DNA from: Acanthornis magna | Taxonomy: Eukaryota > Chordata > Aves > Passeriformes > Acanthizidae | Assembly (NCBI GenBank): GCA_036785705.1 | Contig: JAWUZG010000005.1 | Location: forward strand, 124,001-188,000 | Direction: 5' to 3' | Length of the DNA: 64,000 bases | Shown here: piece after piece, positions 1 to 9,940 of the stretch | How positions within the stretch are numbered: position 1 is the stretch's first letter | Layout of the letters: each line of letters opens with the position of its first letter | The notes under the pieces: model-generated | What the model was told of the DNA's origin: nothing | Database searches by the model: none | Seen by the model: the letters and a program-made list of their open reading frames with translations, nothing else | Position numbers and translations under genes: made by a program

Positions 1-340
1 CCAGATTGGCATGAAACCCTACTGGCATATGAACTTTCCCACTCCTAGGAATGCAAATGAAGAGAGCACATGCCTTCCACGCATGGCCAAAGTCACCAAA
101 CCCATCCTGTGCCATGCTACTGTTCCAGCCCTTTGAGAAGGGCCAAACATTACAGGATGAAGGAAGTGGGAATGTGGGGCAGAAAATGACCAGAAACCAG
201 GGAAAAATAGACTGAGAGGAAAAACTAGCTCTGTTTGCCCACGATCAGACAATGGGCTGTGCCTCTCCTTTTCCCCGGAAAGGACACCTTTATGTCAGCA
301 TTGTACCAATTGTGTTGGAGCTGACCTGAAATCTTGTATA
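1..340. other. Unique non-coding sequence, nothing recognised
   Basis: Mixed-composition DNA with only short open frames (at most 77 codons, no recognisable motif). I see no repeat family, promoter or RNA gene in it. Confidence 0.5.
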
Positions 341-565
341 GATAAGTATCTAGATGTCTATTTCCTAGATTAATAATATAATGTATACATATTATATATT
401 CTATAGTTCATTAGTTATCATATAAAATATTAAAATAAAACAAAACCATATACTAAAATAAATAATATCAAAAGTAAGAAATATGTAATTAGTATATCAA
501 GATAAATAATAATGATAAATATTGGAAGATGTAAATACAATTAAAGAATAACAATATAGCACGTA
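341..565. other. Strongly AT-rich tract
   Basis: Nearly all A and T, with many short TATA/ATAT and AATA runs and almost no CpG. No tandem unit is clear enough to call a satellite. It could be degenerate simple sequence or a matrix-attachment-like region; neither can be shown from sequence alone. Confidence 0.5.
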
Positions 566-567
566 TT

Positions 568-626
568 TAGTGTTGTCACTGTCTGTTGTGACACATAGTA
601 ACGCTCTTAGTGCATTTATGTCTGGA
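568..626 (+). repeat. Local direct repeat, copy 1
   Basis: This segment reappears about 155 bp downstream (724-787). Both copies share TAGTGT, a TCACTSTCTGTTG-like core, GACACATAGTAA and TTAGTGCATTTATG, with small indels between them. The flanks do not match, so it is a short segmental duplication rather than a long tandem array. I do not recognise the unit as a known repeat family. Confidence 0.7.
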
Positions 627-723
627 AAGATTTTAATGAAATAGATCTATTTATTGCCCAGATAACACATATATCAGATATTACATCTTTAATCTTATTT
701 TTGTATGCAAGTAAAGCCGTATC

Positions 724-787
724 TAGTGTCACTCTCTGTTGGGACACATAGTAATGCTCTAGAGTTAGTGCATTTATGAGTGGCAAG
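724..787 (+). repeat. Local direct repeat, copy 2
   Basis: Diverged second copy of the 568-626 segment, in the same orientation. It carries a few extra bases (around CTAGAGTTAG) compared with copy 1, so the event is old enough to have gathered substitutions and indels. Confidence 0.7.
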
Positions 788-998
788 CCTGAAAATGCTT
801 TGCTCTTGCTTCAATAAAATGCAACATTGCAGAATGTGGATGGTGCAAGCCTTTCTTGATGTCAGCCAGACCTATGAGTAAATCTCAGGAGTTGTGAATC
901 TGGCCTGGTGAACAGGCTCGTTGAACTCAAGCAAACTTGCAGTGCTGAAGTGGTTCTAATCAGAACTTAAGCCCAGCTGCCAGGGGCCGCTGTGATCT

Positions 999-1340
999 CA
1001 GAATCACAGAGCGCCTGGTCTTGGAAGGCTCCTTGCAAATGCTCTTGTTGCAAGCCTGCTGCCATGGGCAGGGACACCTTGCGCTAGGCCAGGTTGCTCC
1101 AAGGCGCATGCAGCCTGGCCTGGAACGCTGCCAGCCATGGGGCAGCCACAGCTTCTGTGGGCAGCGTGGGCCAGGGCCTCAGCAGCCTCAGAGGCCAGAA
1201 TTCCTTCCACACCTGCGGCCTAAGCCCTAAGTGGCGTCAGCGGGAAGCCACTGTCCCTGGGGCTGTCCCTGCAGGCCCTTGCAAACAGCCCCTGCGCAGG
1301 TCTCTTGGGCTCCCTTCAGGCACTGAAAGGCCACCGCAGG
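999..1340 (-). mobile_element. CR1 LINE 3' fragment, GC-rich, antisense
   Basis: Read on the minus strand this is the 3' end of a CR1 non-LTR retrotransposon. On the plus strand the landmarks run in order: CAGAATCACAGAG at the element's 3' terminus, the CTGCCATGGGCAGGGACACC block, a CAGGTTGCTCC box, CAGCCTGGCCTGGAACGCT, the TTCTGTGGGCAGCGTGGGCC box, and near 1285-1340 the 'GCAGGCCCTTGCAAACAG ... CTCCCTTCAGGCACTG' part that corresponds to the end of ORF2. No reading frame survives. Many positions that are A or T in other CR1 copies of this window are G or C here, and CpG is common. It is 5'-truncated, as is usual for CR1. Confidence 0.85.
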
Positions 1341-1550
1341 AAGGTGCCCCCGCAGAAGGCCTTGGAGAGCACTGGGGGCCAGCAGTGCCACCATCGGGGC
1401 AGCAAGCAGGGCCTGGCGCGGCCGTCGGGGCGGGAGGGCACAGGGCAAAGGGCGCTGAGGCCCTGCCAGCCGCAGCAGGGAGCCTTGGGCTGCGGCCGGC
1501 AGACAGCCACCCACGGGAGATGCGTGCAGCAGCAAGGACGCAGGGCTTCT
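1341..1550. other. GC-rich segment next to the CR1
   Basis: This continues the GC-rich, CpG-containing composition of the adjoining CR1. Its first tens of bases may be badly diverged CR1; beyond that I cannot align it. It contains short GC-rich inverted repeats (for example GCCGCAG ... CTGCGGC near 1470-1495). With the CR1 it forms a ~550 bp GC-rich island in AT-rich surroundings. It does not look like a promoter CpG island: no open gene start lies next to it and most of the CpGs sit in repeat-derived DNA. Confidence 0.4.
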
Positions 1551-4500
1551 GATGTGTTAGAAAGCAGAGAAGAGCTTGAGAATGGCCACGCGAGGATCAG
1601 GGTGTCTCCCTGTGCAGAAAAACAATGCGACAGCAGAGGTTTATGGGTGGAAAAGACACAGAGGAGTCCTGTACCTTGAATGGAAGAAAGGGGAGAGGCC
1701 ATGGGGCATTTCCTATGGGATCTCTCACACTGTTGGAGGACACAGCCTCCTTTTTATCCTCATTTCCCCGGTGCATCACTTTCCTCCTTCCCCCATTGGC
1801 TGAGGCACATGGAAGGTGTCACAGGTCTATTTTCCAGGTATTGAGCAGTTCTTTCCAAAGTCTTACTACCTTTAAGAGCCGTTTAAATATTCATTTTCTG
1901 GTTGAACTTGCATGCTGTGTAGGTTCTTCCGAGTGCTCCAGGGTATTATTAGCTCCTCCAAAATCATCTTCCTACCAGACACTTTGCTAGATCTGGCCAC
2001 ATTTCCCCTCCACATCTCCCCTCCTCCCCAACCTCTTTAAGCTTCGCTGAATTGCTGTGCACAGCCTCCCACAAAGGTTATCATCTTATGTTTAATAGTG
2101 GGGAAAAGAACAGCACAAGAGATTTACTGCAAATGGAAGCCATTACTGGATCAGTTATCAAATGAAAGAACAATATAATAATGTCTCGTCATAAAGACAT
2201 GAAGAGTTGCCTGTCAAAGGCAAACATCTGACTTGTAAAATTAGTCGGTGCAGCTTCTGGAAGCTTTTGGCAGGCAGGATGAGCTGTGCAGCACACAGCT
2301 AAGCACCCAGGTGTTTTGCATCTAGAGAAGCTGGAAACTGAGCACCCAGACTGGGACCAGCTGGAGGAAGATTCATCAGCATCCCAAGGCCACAAGACAT
2401 TTGCATGAAGCAGAGCTGAGGGGTCAGCTCAGCACCATCCCAAACATCCCCAGTGGTGTTATAGCATCCCCTGGGTTGATTTAGGCATTGGATGCCTCTC
2501 TGAACCAAACCTCTTACCTTCAGCTACAGCTGCAGCTCATTGTGGCTGCTGACCCCAATTTTTGGGTTAAGTGTTAACTAACTAATAGCAGGTGGTGTTG
2601 AATTTTGTCTGCCCCTTGGTCCATAAGGTCAGGTCACACAGGCTGTGAAACTGCAGCTAGAAGATGTTGATTTCCAGTCTAGTATATTGACACAGATGAT
2701 TTTCCTCCTCTCTCCAAGTCCTTCCCTCCTGCCAAGAGCTGGTGCAGAAACCCTTTCAGGCTTAACCAGTCATTACCCTTTCCAAAATAAAAATACATGG
2801 ACAAGTGGGTACCAGTGTCCATCACAAGGGAGGAAAAGGTTACGTTAGCAGAGGGATGTTGACTCCTATCTGAGAGCTGACATCTCCTATCAAAGACTGT
2901 CCAGCCTTTCTCACCACATGCACTCAGCTCTTTCCCCATCCCCAAAAAATCACTTACTTTCAGTGGCACAGTCAGCTCTCACAAGGCCTTACACAAGTGC
3001 AGTCTGTATCAAGCTCCTAGACTGCATTACAAGAGCTTGTGTTTCTCCTGCAGCCTTTATCACTGGAATTTGTCATCATTAGGCCCCAGGTGCAATAGTC
3101 CAGGTGCCTTTTAACCTTTTTTCATCTGTCTCAGGAGGGTCAGTGGTACCTGTAGTAGCCAGAGGTGCTGCCTCTCAATTTGGTGAGTGCAGTGCCACTC
3201 TTTTGGTGTCTAGATGGGAATGTGTTGGCCACTGTGACCTGTAAAACTGTTTCAGACATGGAAAAAAGCCTCATGGGAGCTGTCCCAATACTGGCTGCTA
3301 ATGGAGATGGTCAGCTTAGCCTGACCACAGAGAAAATCCCATCACAGCCTTGCTGGCAATACTTGCTTTCAGACAGCATGGAGATTGATTCCTGCTGTCT
3401 CTAGCCAAAGCTAGAGAGCTTGAGAAAGAGCTGAAGTCCCTGTAGTAACTTCAGGAGCATCTGCACTTCTCAAACATGCCAGATTAAAGTGTTTGCTGCA
3501 AATCAAGGGGTCCAAAACCCAAAGAAGTTGTTTTTCAACACTGCCTTTTGGAGACAGAGCTCAAAGGCTGTCTCAGAGGGAGCCTTTATATCTCCAGCAG
3601 CTGAAAAGTATGCAAGAAAGCTTCTCTTACCTTGGGACTTTGTCTCAACCATGCAAACTACAGAGAGACAGAGTGCTGTCTGAATGCCAAGTGAACAAAC
3701 TTCTGCTTCCAGAAAAAAATACAAAAAATATAAATATCTATTTTAAAAAATAAATAAAAAGATGAGACACTTTCTTTTTTTGTTGCCATGATCAAGGAAC
3801 TACAACCTGTGGTCATGTTTTTTTCTTCCTAGCAGGGCTGTCCCTCAAAAAGGGAAAGATGGGAACCTGAGGTTTTCCAGATATGGGTGGGCTGCAGCAG
3901 ACCTGTGCATTTCCCCCTGAACTTGGGAACACAGTGGACTAAAATGTCTGCTCCATTCCTTGGCGAGTTACACCTCCCAAAATCTGTGGGTGTTCAAGCC
4001 TGCCTCAAAGTCATCAGAAATATTCTTAATAAGTGGGAGGCTTTCTGCAAGTAGCTGCTTGCAGGATGTGATGAAAGAGCTGCACAAGTTCCCCCGGTTT
4101 CTGGCTGCACCAGCCCGTGGAGGCTTAACTTGCTCCTGAGCTCTGATGATGAAATAAGTTGGTGCTTTAACAGAAAAACTAGAAAGGAAAATGATTCTTG
4201 AATTTTACTGCAAAACCCCATGGCAGGACAAGGAGTAGGATGTAAAAATGTTTGAGGAAATTAAACTGGCAATAGGGAAGGGCAGAGTGTTAATAGCAGC
4301 AGCCTTAATTATCCCAGCTTACAATGCTTGCACCCTGTAATAATTTTCAAGTATCATTCAAGTGATCACAACAAGTTTGACCCACCTCTTCTTAAATAAA
4401 GTGCTGTAATTATTAATGCTCCTGTATTATCAGGAGCTGCCGGAAACAACAGCTCAGAGCTGCAGCTCAACTTACTGCAGAGCAAAAGATTCACAGAAAT

Positions 4501-5111
4501 CTCACCCTTGATAATTTTGTGCATGTGGGCTAAGGACCAAGCCAGAGATAGAGGGTGTGCAAGAGGGTGCACACAGCATCAACACAGCATGGAAGGGGCA
4601 CGGATGAATCTTTGCATCCTTCTGAGTGACTTGAGGAGATCATATGTGCCTTGTTTCTCCACCAGAGATATCCACTCACTCTTCCCCATCCATCTCTTTG
4701 CTGTTTTTGATGGCTGTGTATTAATGGGGTGGGTAATCCGACCTCAGCTCTGTGGGGAGAGCTGGTGGCAGTGATATTCACTGGCTTTACCTCCTGCTGA
4801 CTGAGTGTGTATTTTTTAATCCTGTCCTTTCGGTGCCTGAAGGAAGAGGACAGGCTCCCTCTGCTCCCTGCTTCTGTGCAAGAGGGATGGATTAGCCCTG
4901 AGTGAGGCATCTTGAGAGCTGTGACCATCTGGCTGTCATTAGTTTGACTTGATTTGATGGAAATGGACAAATGTAACAATTAGTATAGCAAAACCTCCTA
5001 ATTAAAAAAAAAAAAAAAAGGGAAAAAAATTATGCTGATTGAGGATGGATGGTTTTTAATTTTGTGCATGACTGAAAAAAACATGTTAATTAAAATTGAA
5101 GCATTTTTTAT
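1551..5111. other. Unique non-coding sequence
   Basis: No dispersed repeat recognised. Short open frames on both strands (all under about 150 codons) overlap one another and show no domain, so I treat them as chance. Contents worth noting: an A/T-rich patch at about 3715-3775, an A16 run near 5004-5020, and an AT-rich, CpG-poor block at about 4240-4520 listed separately. Confidence 0.5.
4240..4520. promoter_or_regulatory. Candidate conserved non-coding block (composition only)
   Basis: CpG-poor and AT-rich, with several TAAT/ATTA cores (TTAATTATC, GTAATTATTAATG) and a small perfect inverted repeat: arms GCTCCTG at 4418-4424 and CAGGAGC at 4431-4437 with a 6-nt loop. Vertebrate developmental enhancers often look like this, but so does much neutral AT-rich DNA. 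Without an alignment this is only a guess. Confidence 0.2.
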
Positions 5112-5580
5112 TCATGGAATCATGAGTCATGTAGGTTGGAAATGTTCATAAAATCCAGCCACTAACCTAATATAGCCAAGCCCACCACTAAACCATATTC
5201 CCAAGCTCCACATCTCCATGTCTTTTAAATCCCTTCAGGGGTGGTGACTCCACCACCCTGGGTAGCCTGTTCTGTGCTTAGCAACCCTTTTGGTGAAGAA
5301 GTTTTCCTAATATCCAATCTTATCCTCCCCTGGTACAACTTGAGGCAATTTCCTCTTGCTCTATCACTTGTTATCTCGGAGAAGAGACAGATTCATTTTC
5401 AGGTGGTTGTAGAGAGGGATGAGGTCTCCTCTGGGCCTCCTTTTCTCCAGGCTGAGCACCCTCATCTCCCTCAGCTGCTCCTCACGAGATTTGGGTGAAG
5501 GGTCTGGAGCAGCTCCGGACCCTTCACCAGCTTCATTGCCTTTCTCTGGACATCCTCCAGCACTTCAATGTCTTTCTTGA
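5112..5580 (-). mobile_element. CR1 LINE 3' fragment, antisense
   Basis: On the plus strand this begins with the CR1 3'-terminal motif (GGAATCATGAG ... GTAGGTTGGAAA) and runs toward the element interior. The blocks, in order, are AAGCCCACCACTAAACC, TCCATGTCTTTTAAATCC, GGGTGGTGACTCCACCACC, GTAGCCTGTTCTGTGCTTAG, CCTTTTGGTGAAGAAG, TTCCTAATATCCAATCT, TCCTCTTGCTCTATCACTTG, GATGAGGTCTCC, TTTTCTCCAGGCTGAGCACC and CACTTCAATGTCTTTCTTGA. These belong to the 3' UTR and the end of ORF2, which is broken. It is the same CR1 type as the 53553-53939 copy and differs from the 'CCATGGGCAGGGACACC' type seen elsewhere in the window, so at least two CR1 subfamilies are present. Confidence 0.9.
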
Positions 5581-5929
5581 TTCTATTTTTATTCTTGTAT
5601 TGGTTATATTATTCTTGCATAACAATGTTCTTGTGGTAATATTATTTATTACAGATTCTTGTTTCTGTTAGTCTCATTTTGTAGTAAGCTGCCCCACAGT
5701 CCTTGAACCTGCTGACAGCTCATGACTTTGGGCCACAGCCCTTGAAATCCTACACTCTCAATTCCTCTCTTCCCTCCTCCTGATTTGGGAAGCCACTGGA
5801 TGGCAAATGCTTTGAATGTGATGGTCCTGTCACAGCACCCTGGCACGTGGTGGATGGTGGTGCTACCAGCCCCTGCTCGGGGGAGAAGAGGGGTGGCCAA
5901 CTTTTTTGTCCATTTCATAATAAAACCCA

Positions 5930-6340
5930 CAAAATTAGTTTTCAAAGGCCACGTGGCAAAGAGGATTAATGAACCTGAAAATGAAATAGAATGGTTTATG
6001 GGGCTTTTTTTTCCTCCGGTCTCCTCCGTTTCAGCCAGTGAACCAAAACTCCCCGTTGTTTATGGAGCTGAACTGAGTTGTACCCGCACTCAAGAATTAA
6101 ATGCAATTAAATATGCAGATGCAGCCCAACAGCAAGGTGATTTCTCTGCAAGTTGTCTTGCTGTGTATTAAGAGTTGCTGCTGGTGGGCTTGTCGCCGAG
6201 TTACATTATTTCCCCTGAGATCAAAACAAATCAACATTTCCCCGCTCAATGTTTTTGAAGACGATGTTTCAGTAACAGCTGAACAGCAGGGTCTGGAAGA
6301 AAATGGGACTATAGACAGAATATTAAAGGAGGAAAAATTC
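5930..6340. promoter_or_regulatory. Candidate conserved non-coding block (composition only)
   Basis: About 400 bp of complex, non-repetitive sequence with spaced motifs such as GCCACGTGGC (an E-box palindrome at about 5949-5958), GATTAATGAA, GCAATTAAATATGCAGAT and CAAATCAACATTT. The mix of an E-box, homeodomain-like ATTA cores and an octamer-like ATATGCAGAT resembles a vertebrate enhancer. Evidence is motif content only. Confidence 0.25.
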
Positions 6341-6377
6341 AATGGCTATAAGAACTCAAGGAGAGGAGATGGAGCAA

Positions 6378-6398
6378 ATTATTATTATTATTATTATT
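6378..6398 (+). repeat. (ATT)7 microsatellite
   Basis: Seven perfect ATT units followed by a T-rich tail. It is short and lies in otherwise unique sequence. Confidence 0.9.
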
Positions 6399-6897
6399 TT
6401 AAATTATTTGGTTTAAACTTACAGTGTGTGATCTCTGATGGTCAAAATTTTAATACAGCTGCACCATTACCTTGCAAATTATCAACCCAGAGTAATTTGA
6501 TAAAACCAGACCAGAATATGGCCAAGGAGATGGGAAAAAAGAAAAGCAGGAGATTCAGAAAGAAGGGGACCAACCTCTAAACACGCCAGGTTTCTTGTTC
6601 TGAAGGAAAAACCACAAGAAAAATATAAATGCAGGCTCTCAGATAGGATACCTTGCAGCATATCCAGTTCTTCCATTTAGGGAATAATCAGGACATTATA
6701 TTGCTGTTTTTTTCTTTGATTATACACACTTCTGTAAGAAGTCAACATCTTAAGATTATCTTTTTTGTGTAATGTTCTGGGGGCACTTTTGCTGTGTCTT
6801 TCCCCTGTCAATCTGCAGTTTTCGTCTCCTGACAGCTGCCGGCTTCACGAAATGATGGACAGGCTTTTCTGCAGTGAAAGATGCTTTTTCCTTTAGG

Positions 6898-6918
6898 AAA
6901 AAAAAAAAAAAAAAAAAA
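6898..6918 (+). repeat. Poly-A run of 21
   Basis: Uninterrupted A run. No CR1-type or processed-transcript sequence lies immediately 5' of it, so I do not read it as a retrocopy tail. Confidence 0.85.
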
Positions 6919-7988
6919 TAGACAAAACACAAGACCAGCAGGAGGGATATAATTGTACTTATCACCTGCAGACAGATATATTGCAATTTTTATTTGGTGT
7001 TTCAAGGATATGATGAAAAGTCCAGTTTGCTCATCTGTTTTTAGTGGAAGAAATTGAGCTGGTTTTCTGCAGGTGCATGAGAGACTGTGGGAATAAGGAT
7101 CCCCGCGGTCTTTGGCTGGACTGATACCCACAGGGGACATCCCTCCTTGGTCAGGACAGTCTCCCATGGCTTGCACTGCCTGGTCCTCATAATCAGTGTG
7201 TCCCCACGGTTTTACAGGACTGGTAACTACTGGAGGAGATGGGGCAGTCTCTTTGCTGGTGCAAACAGGGGGGTCCCTCTCAGTTTTTAGAGTGATCACT
7301 GCTCAAACCATGCAAATATCAGCTCTATTTTATCTCCCTGGGAGCAGGACAGGTCTTGGGGTCAGCTTCAGCCTGGGGGTGCTGTGCCGGCAATGCAAGC
7401 CTGATTTATAATTTAATAGTAAGTGGCTGTATGCATGACTTTCATCATCCTCAATGCTCCTGTTTGCAAACCTCTTTGTCAGATTTGGTGGGAGATGCAA
7501 ATATCCTTCAATTTGATCAAATAAGCAATAAACCCCATCTGGCTCAGCTGGCTCGAGCACCCTCCAGCCAGAGCAGCTGTACTGCTTTACACCTGCAGAT
7601 TTTGGCCCAAGTTTTGCTATAGCTGAACCCCAGACAGTAAAATATAACATTGATTTTCAATTCTCCAAGTAACTAAAAATGGATTTTATTTTTTTTTCTG
7701 TGCAAGCAGGTGGAAGAATGTTACCACCAGAACAGCTTTTCTTAGCATGAAACTGGGCTAATCAGCCTCTGGCAGCCTGCATGGTAAAGAGCATGGTCCC
7801 ACAGAAATGTAAAAAAAAGCCCCAAACACACATTCAATAGAAATGTTTCCTCATATGTAGAAATGCCATTGATTTGTATCTTGGACCTACCTGAGAAGAA
7901 ATTAACTCTGCCCTAGCTGAAACCAGGAACAGATATAATTCAGGACAGATGTTTCCCTGGCATGACAGGGGCTGCATTGTAAGCTATT

Positions 7989-8019
7989 TTCCCACTATAT
8001 ATGCATAATATAGTGGGAA
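7989..8019. repeat. Perfect 12-bp inverted repeat (hairpin)
   Basis: Arms TTCCCACTATAT (7989-8000) and ATATAGTGGGAA (8008-8019) are exact reverse complements around the 7-nt loop ATGCATA. The stem is too short for a typical microRNA precursor and pairing does not continue outward. It may be a chance palindrome or a cruciform-prone site. Confidence 0.75.
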
Positions 8020-9875
8020 TATATAGAAAATTAGTTACCTGTCTTTCCATGTTTCTGTCAGAAGTATCTTAAAATTTTTAAACCTTAAAGATGACTGATA
8101 TCAAGGACAATGGCAGGAAATACTAAATGAGGGCATCGGCATGCCCAGGCTTATGTTTTTGAAGATTTTATAAACCATGCTATTTAATTAAAAACTCACT
8201 CCTTAGCTCCCAGTGTCAGGCTATTTATAGATGGTGGGCGAAGGAGAAGCTCCTGTAACAATCTTGCATATCTCTTTTGCTTTTTCAAGATTTCTCCACA
8301 AATATTCATCCTAGTGTGTGTTGAAGCAGCCTATTTTTGATCTCTTCTCATGGTAGGGTGTTATTAGTTTATTGCAAGAAGTGCAATAAATAATAGTAAT
8401 GAACTCCATGAGCTAACATTTGCTGTACAGGACACAATCCCCAGGTCCAGACTGAAACAGCTCATGCAATAGGAGGAGAAGAAAATCTTGTCCTGTTGCA
8501 ACCAGGGCTGGAGGGAGGCACCACATTTTCACCTAAAGTACCACTTAAAATGGGGCATCGGTGCTGGGAAACCTAATCTTGTGGAAAGCCCACCCAGATC
8601 TCTAGTGTCCGAGTAAGGTGGTGCACCTTGGAGTGACCCCAGTGCTCCCATCCTCAGCTCCTTGCCATGGAATTTCTTTCCAGGCTGGGCTGTGGCTGCT
8701 CCAGGTGATGGTTTGCAGGTGGGAAACTGAGGTGGGAGATGATACAAGGTGGCGGGAGCAGGGCAGAAAGCAAAGCTGAGAGAAGTGCTGATCCTTGCCA
8801 ACATAAGCTGCCTCTGCCCATGGACGCAGCTCCAGCAGCTGAGGAGTGACTTCCTTCCTGGCCAGCAAGGTCTGCAGGTTTGGTATGAATGCAGCTGGAA
8901 AAATCTGTCACATAATGAGTGACTCCCTCATACCAAATTTGGCTTAGAGGTCTCCCACCAGATCACTTCTCTTAAATTAGCTGGATCTGAAAGGGGCAAA
9001 GCCCAATTGTGTACAGCTGCAAGTGTGGCAGGAGACAACACATGCATCTCCAGGAAAGAATATTGTCATCATTAGGATAAACTTGAAACTGAGTCTTATT
9101 CATGTGATCAAAACATCTTCCATGATTCATTTCCCATCATTCCTGCACAGTATTCAGGCTATAAATAGCTGTGTTTTAGGTATAAAAGACTTGCAGGCCG
9201 TCCTTCCCATAGTCTTCAGTGTGACAGGAAATCTCCAGCATGGTTAGTGGCTGCTGGATATAAAGGGAATATCAGTCATAGTTCATTTGTCATCAGGTAT
9301 CCGGGCTGGATGGACTTGTCAGGATACATGGGAATCAGCACCAGGATGGACCCTTTCATCTTGCAGTGAGGCATTTAAGGTGAAGACAGAGATATCTGGT
9401 GAAGTATTTCCTAGCTGGTCATGCAAGGACAAGTAGCATTTGAAAGGGAGCTGGAGGCTCCCTTGACCAAATACTCATTAAAAGGAATGAAGAAAAATAA
9501 ATATGCAGTGAAAACCCTTTCTAAAATAGTGATGTAGCTGCATAATCTTTGTAAATGCACTGGCTAAAGAAACTGATTTCCTCTAAGTGTGTGATAATGG
9601 AAAGCACCAGAGGTTTCAGATGAAGGTCAGGTGAGCTCTGGTTCGTGGGAAGATTAACTCTGCTGCAACTGGGAGTGTTTAATGAAACACTCCCATTAAA
9701 GACAGCAGACACAGGGCTCAGCAGCAGCTTTGCCATCCCAGTTGCTTTGGTTATGAGCCTGAGATTGCAGTGCAAATCTTGGTATCGCTGAGACAGCCCC
9801 TTATGTGGCCATAGCAATGGCAGGGTCCCGTTGGCCATGTCCTTTGTTAAAGCACTTGCTGCTGTGGGAGTTACC

Positions 9876-9940
9876 AAAGAATCAAAGAATATCCTGAGTG
9901 GGAAGGGACACACGAGGATCATCAAAGCAGCTCCTGCTCT
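9876..9940 (-). mobile_element. Short CR1 or SINE 3' tail remnant, antisense
   Basis: The plus strand shows AAAGAATCAAAGAATATCC, then TGAGTGGGAAGGGACACAC, then GAGGATCATC. This is the terminal ~60 bp shared by one avian CR1 type and by the tRNA-Ile SINE; compare GTATTCTGAGTTGGAAGGG at 11948-11966. No tRNA-related head is seen inward, so it could come from either element. Confidence 0.6.

Larger units (their letters stand above)
5581..9875. other. Unique non-coding sequence with simple repeats
   Basis: No dispersed repeat recognised. It holds an AT-rich stretch after the CR1 (5581-5660), a candidate conserved block (5930-6340), an ATT microsatellite (6378-6398), an A21 run (6898-6918) and a hairpin (7989-8019). 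The open frames here, up to about 163 codons, lack recognisable domains; two of them run through the homopolymer. Confidence 0.5.
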
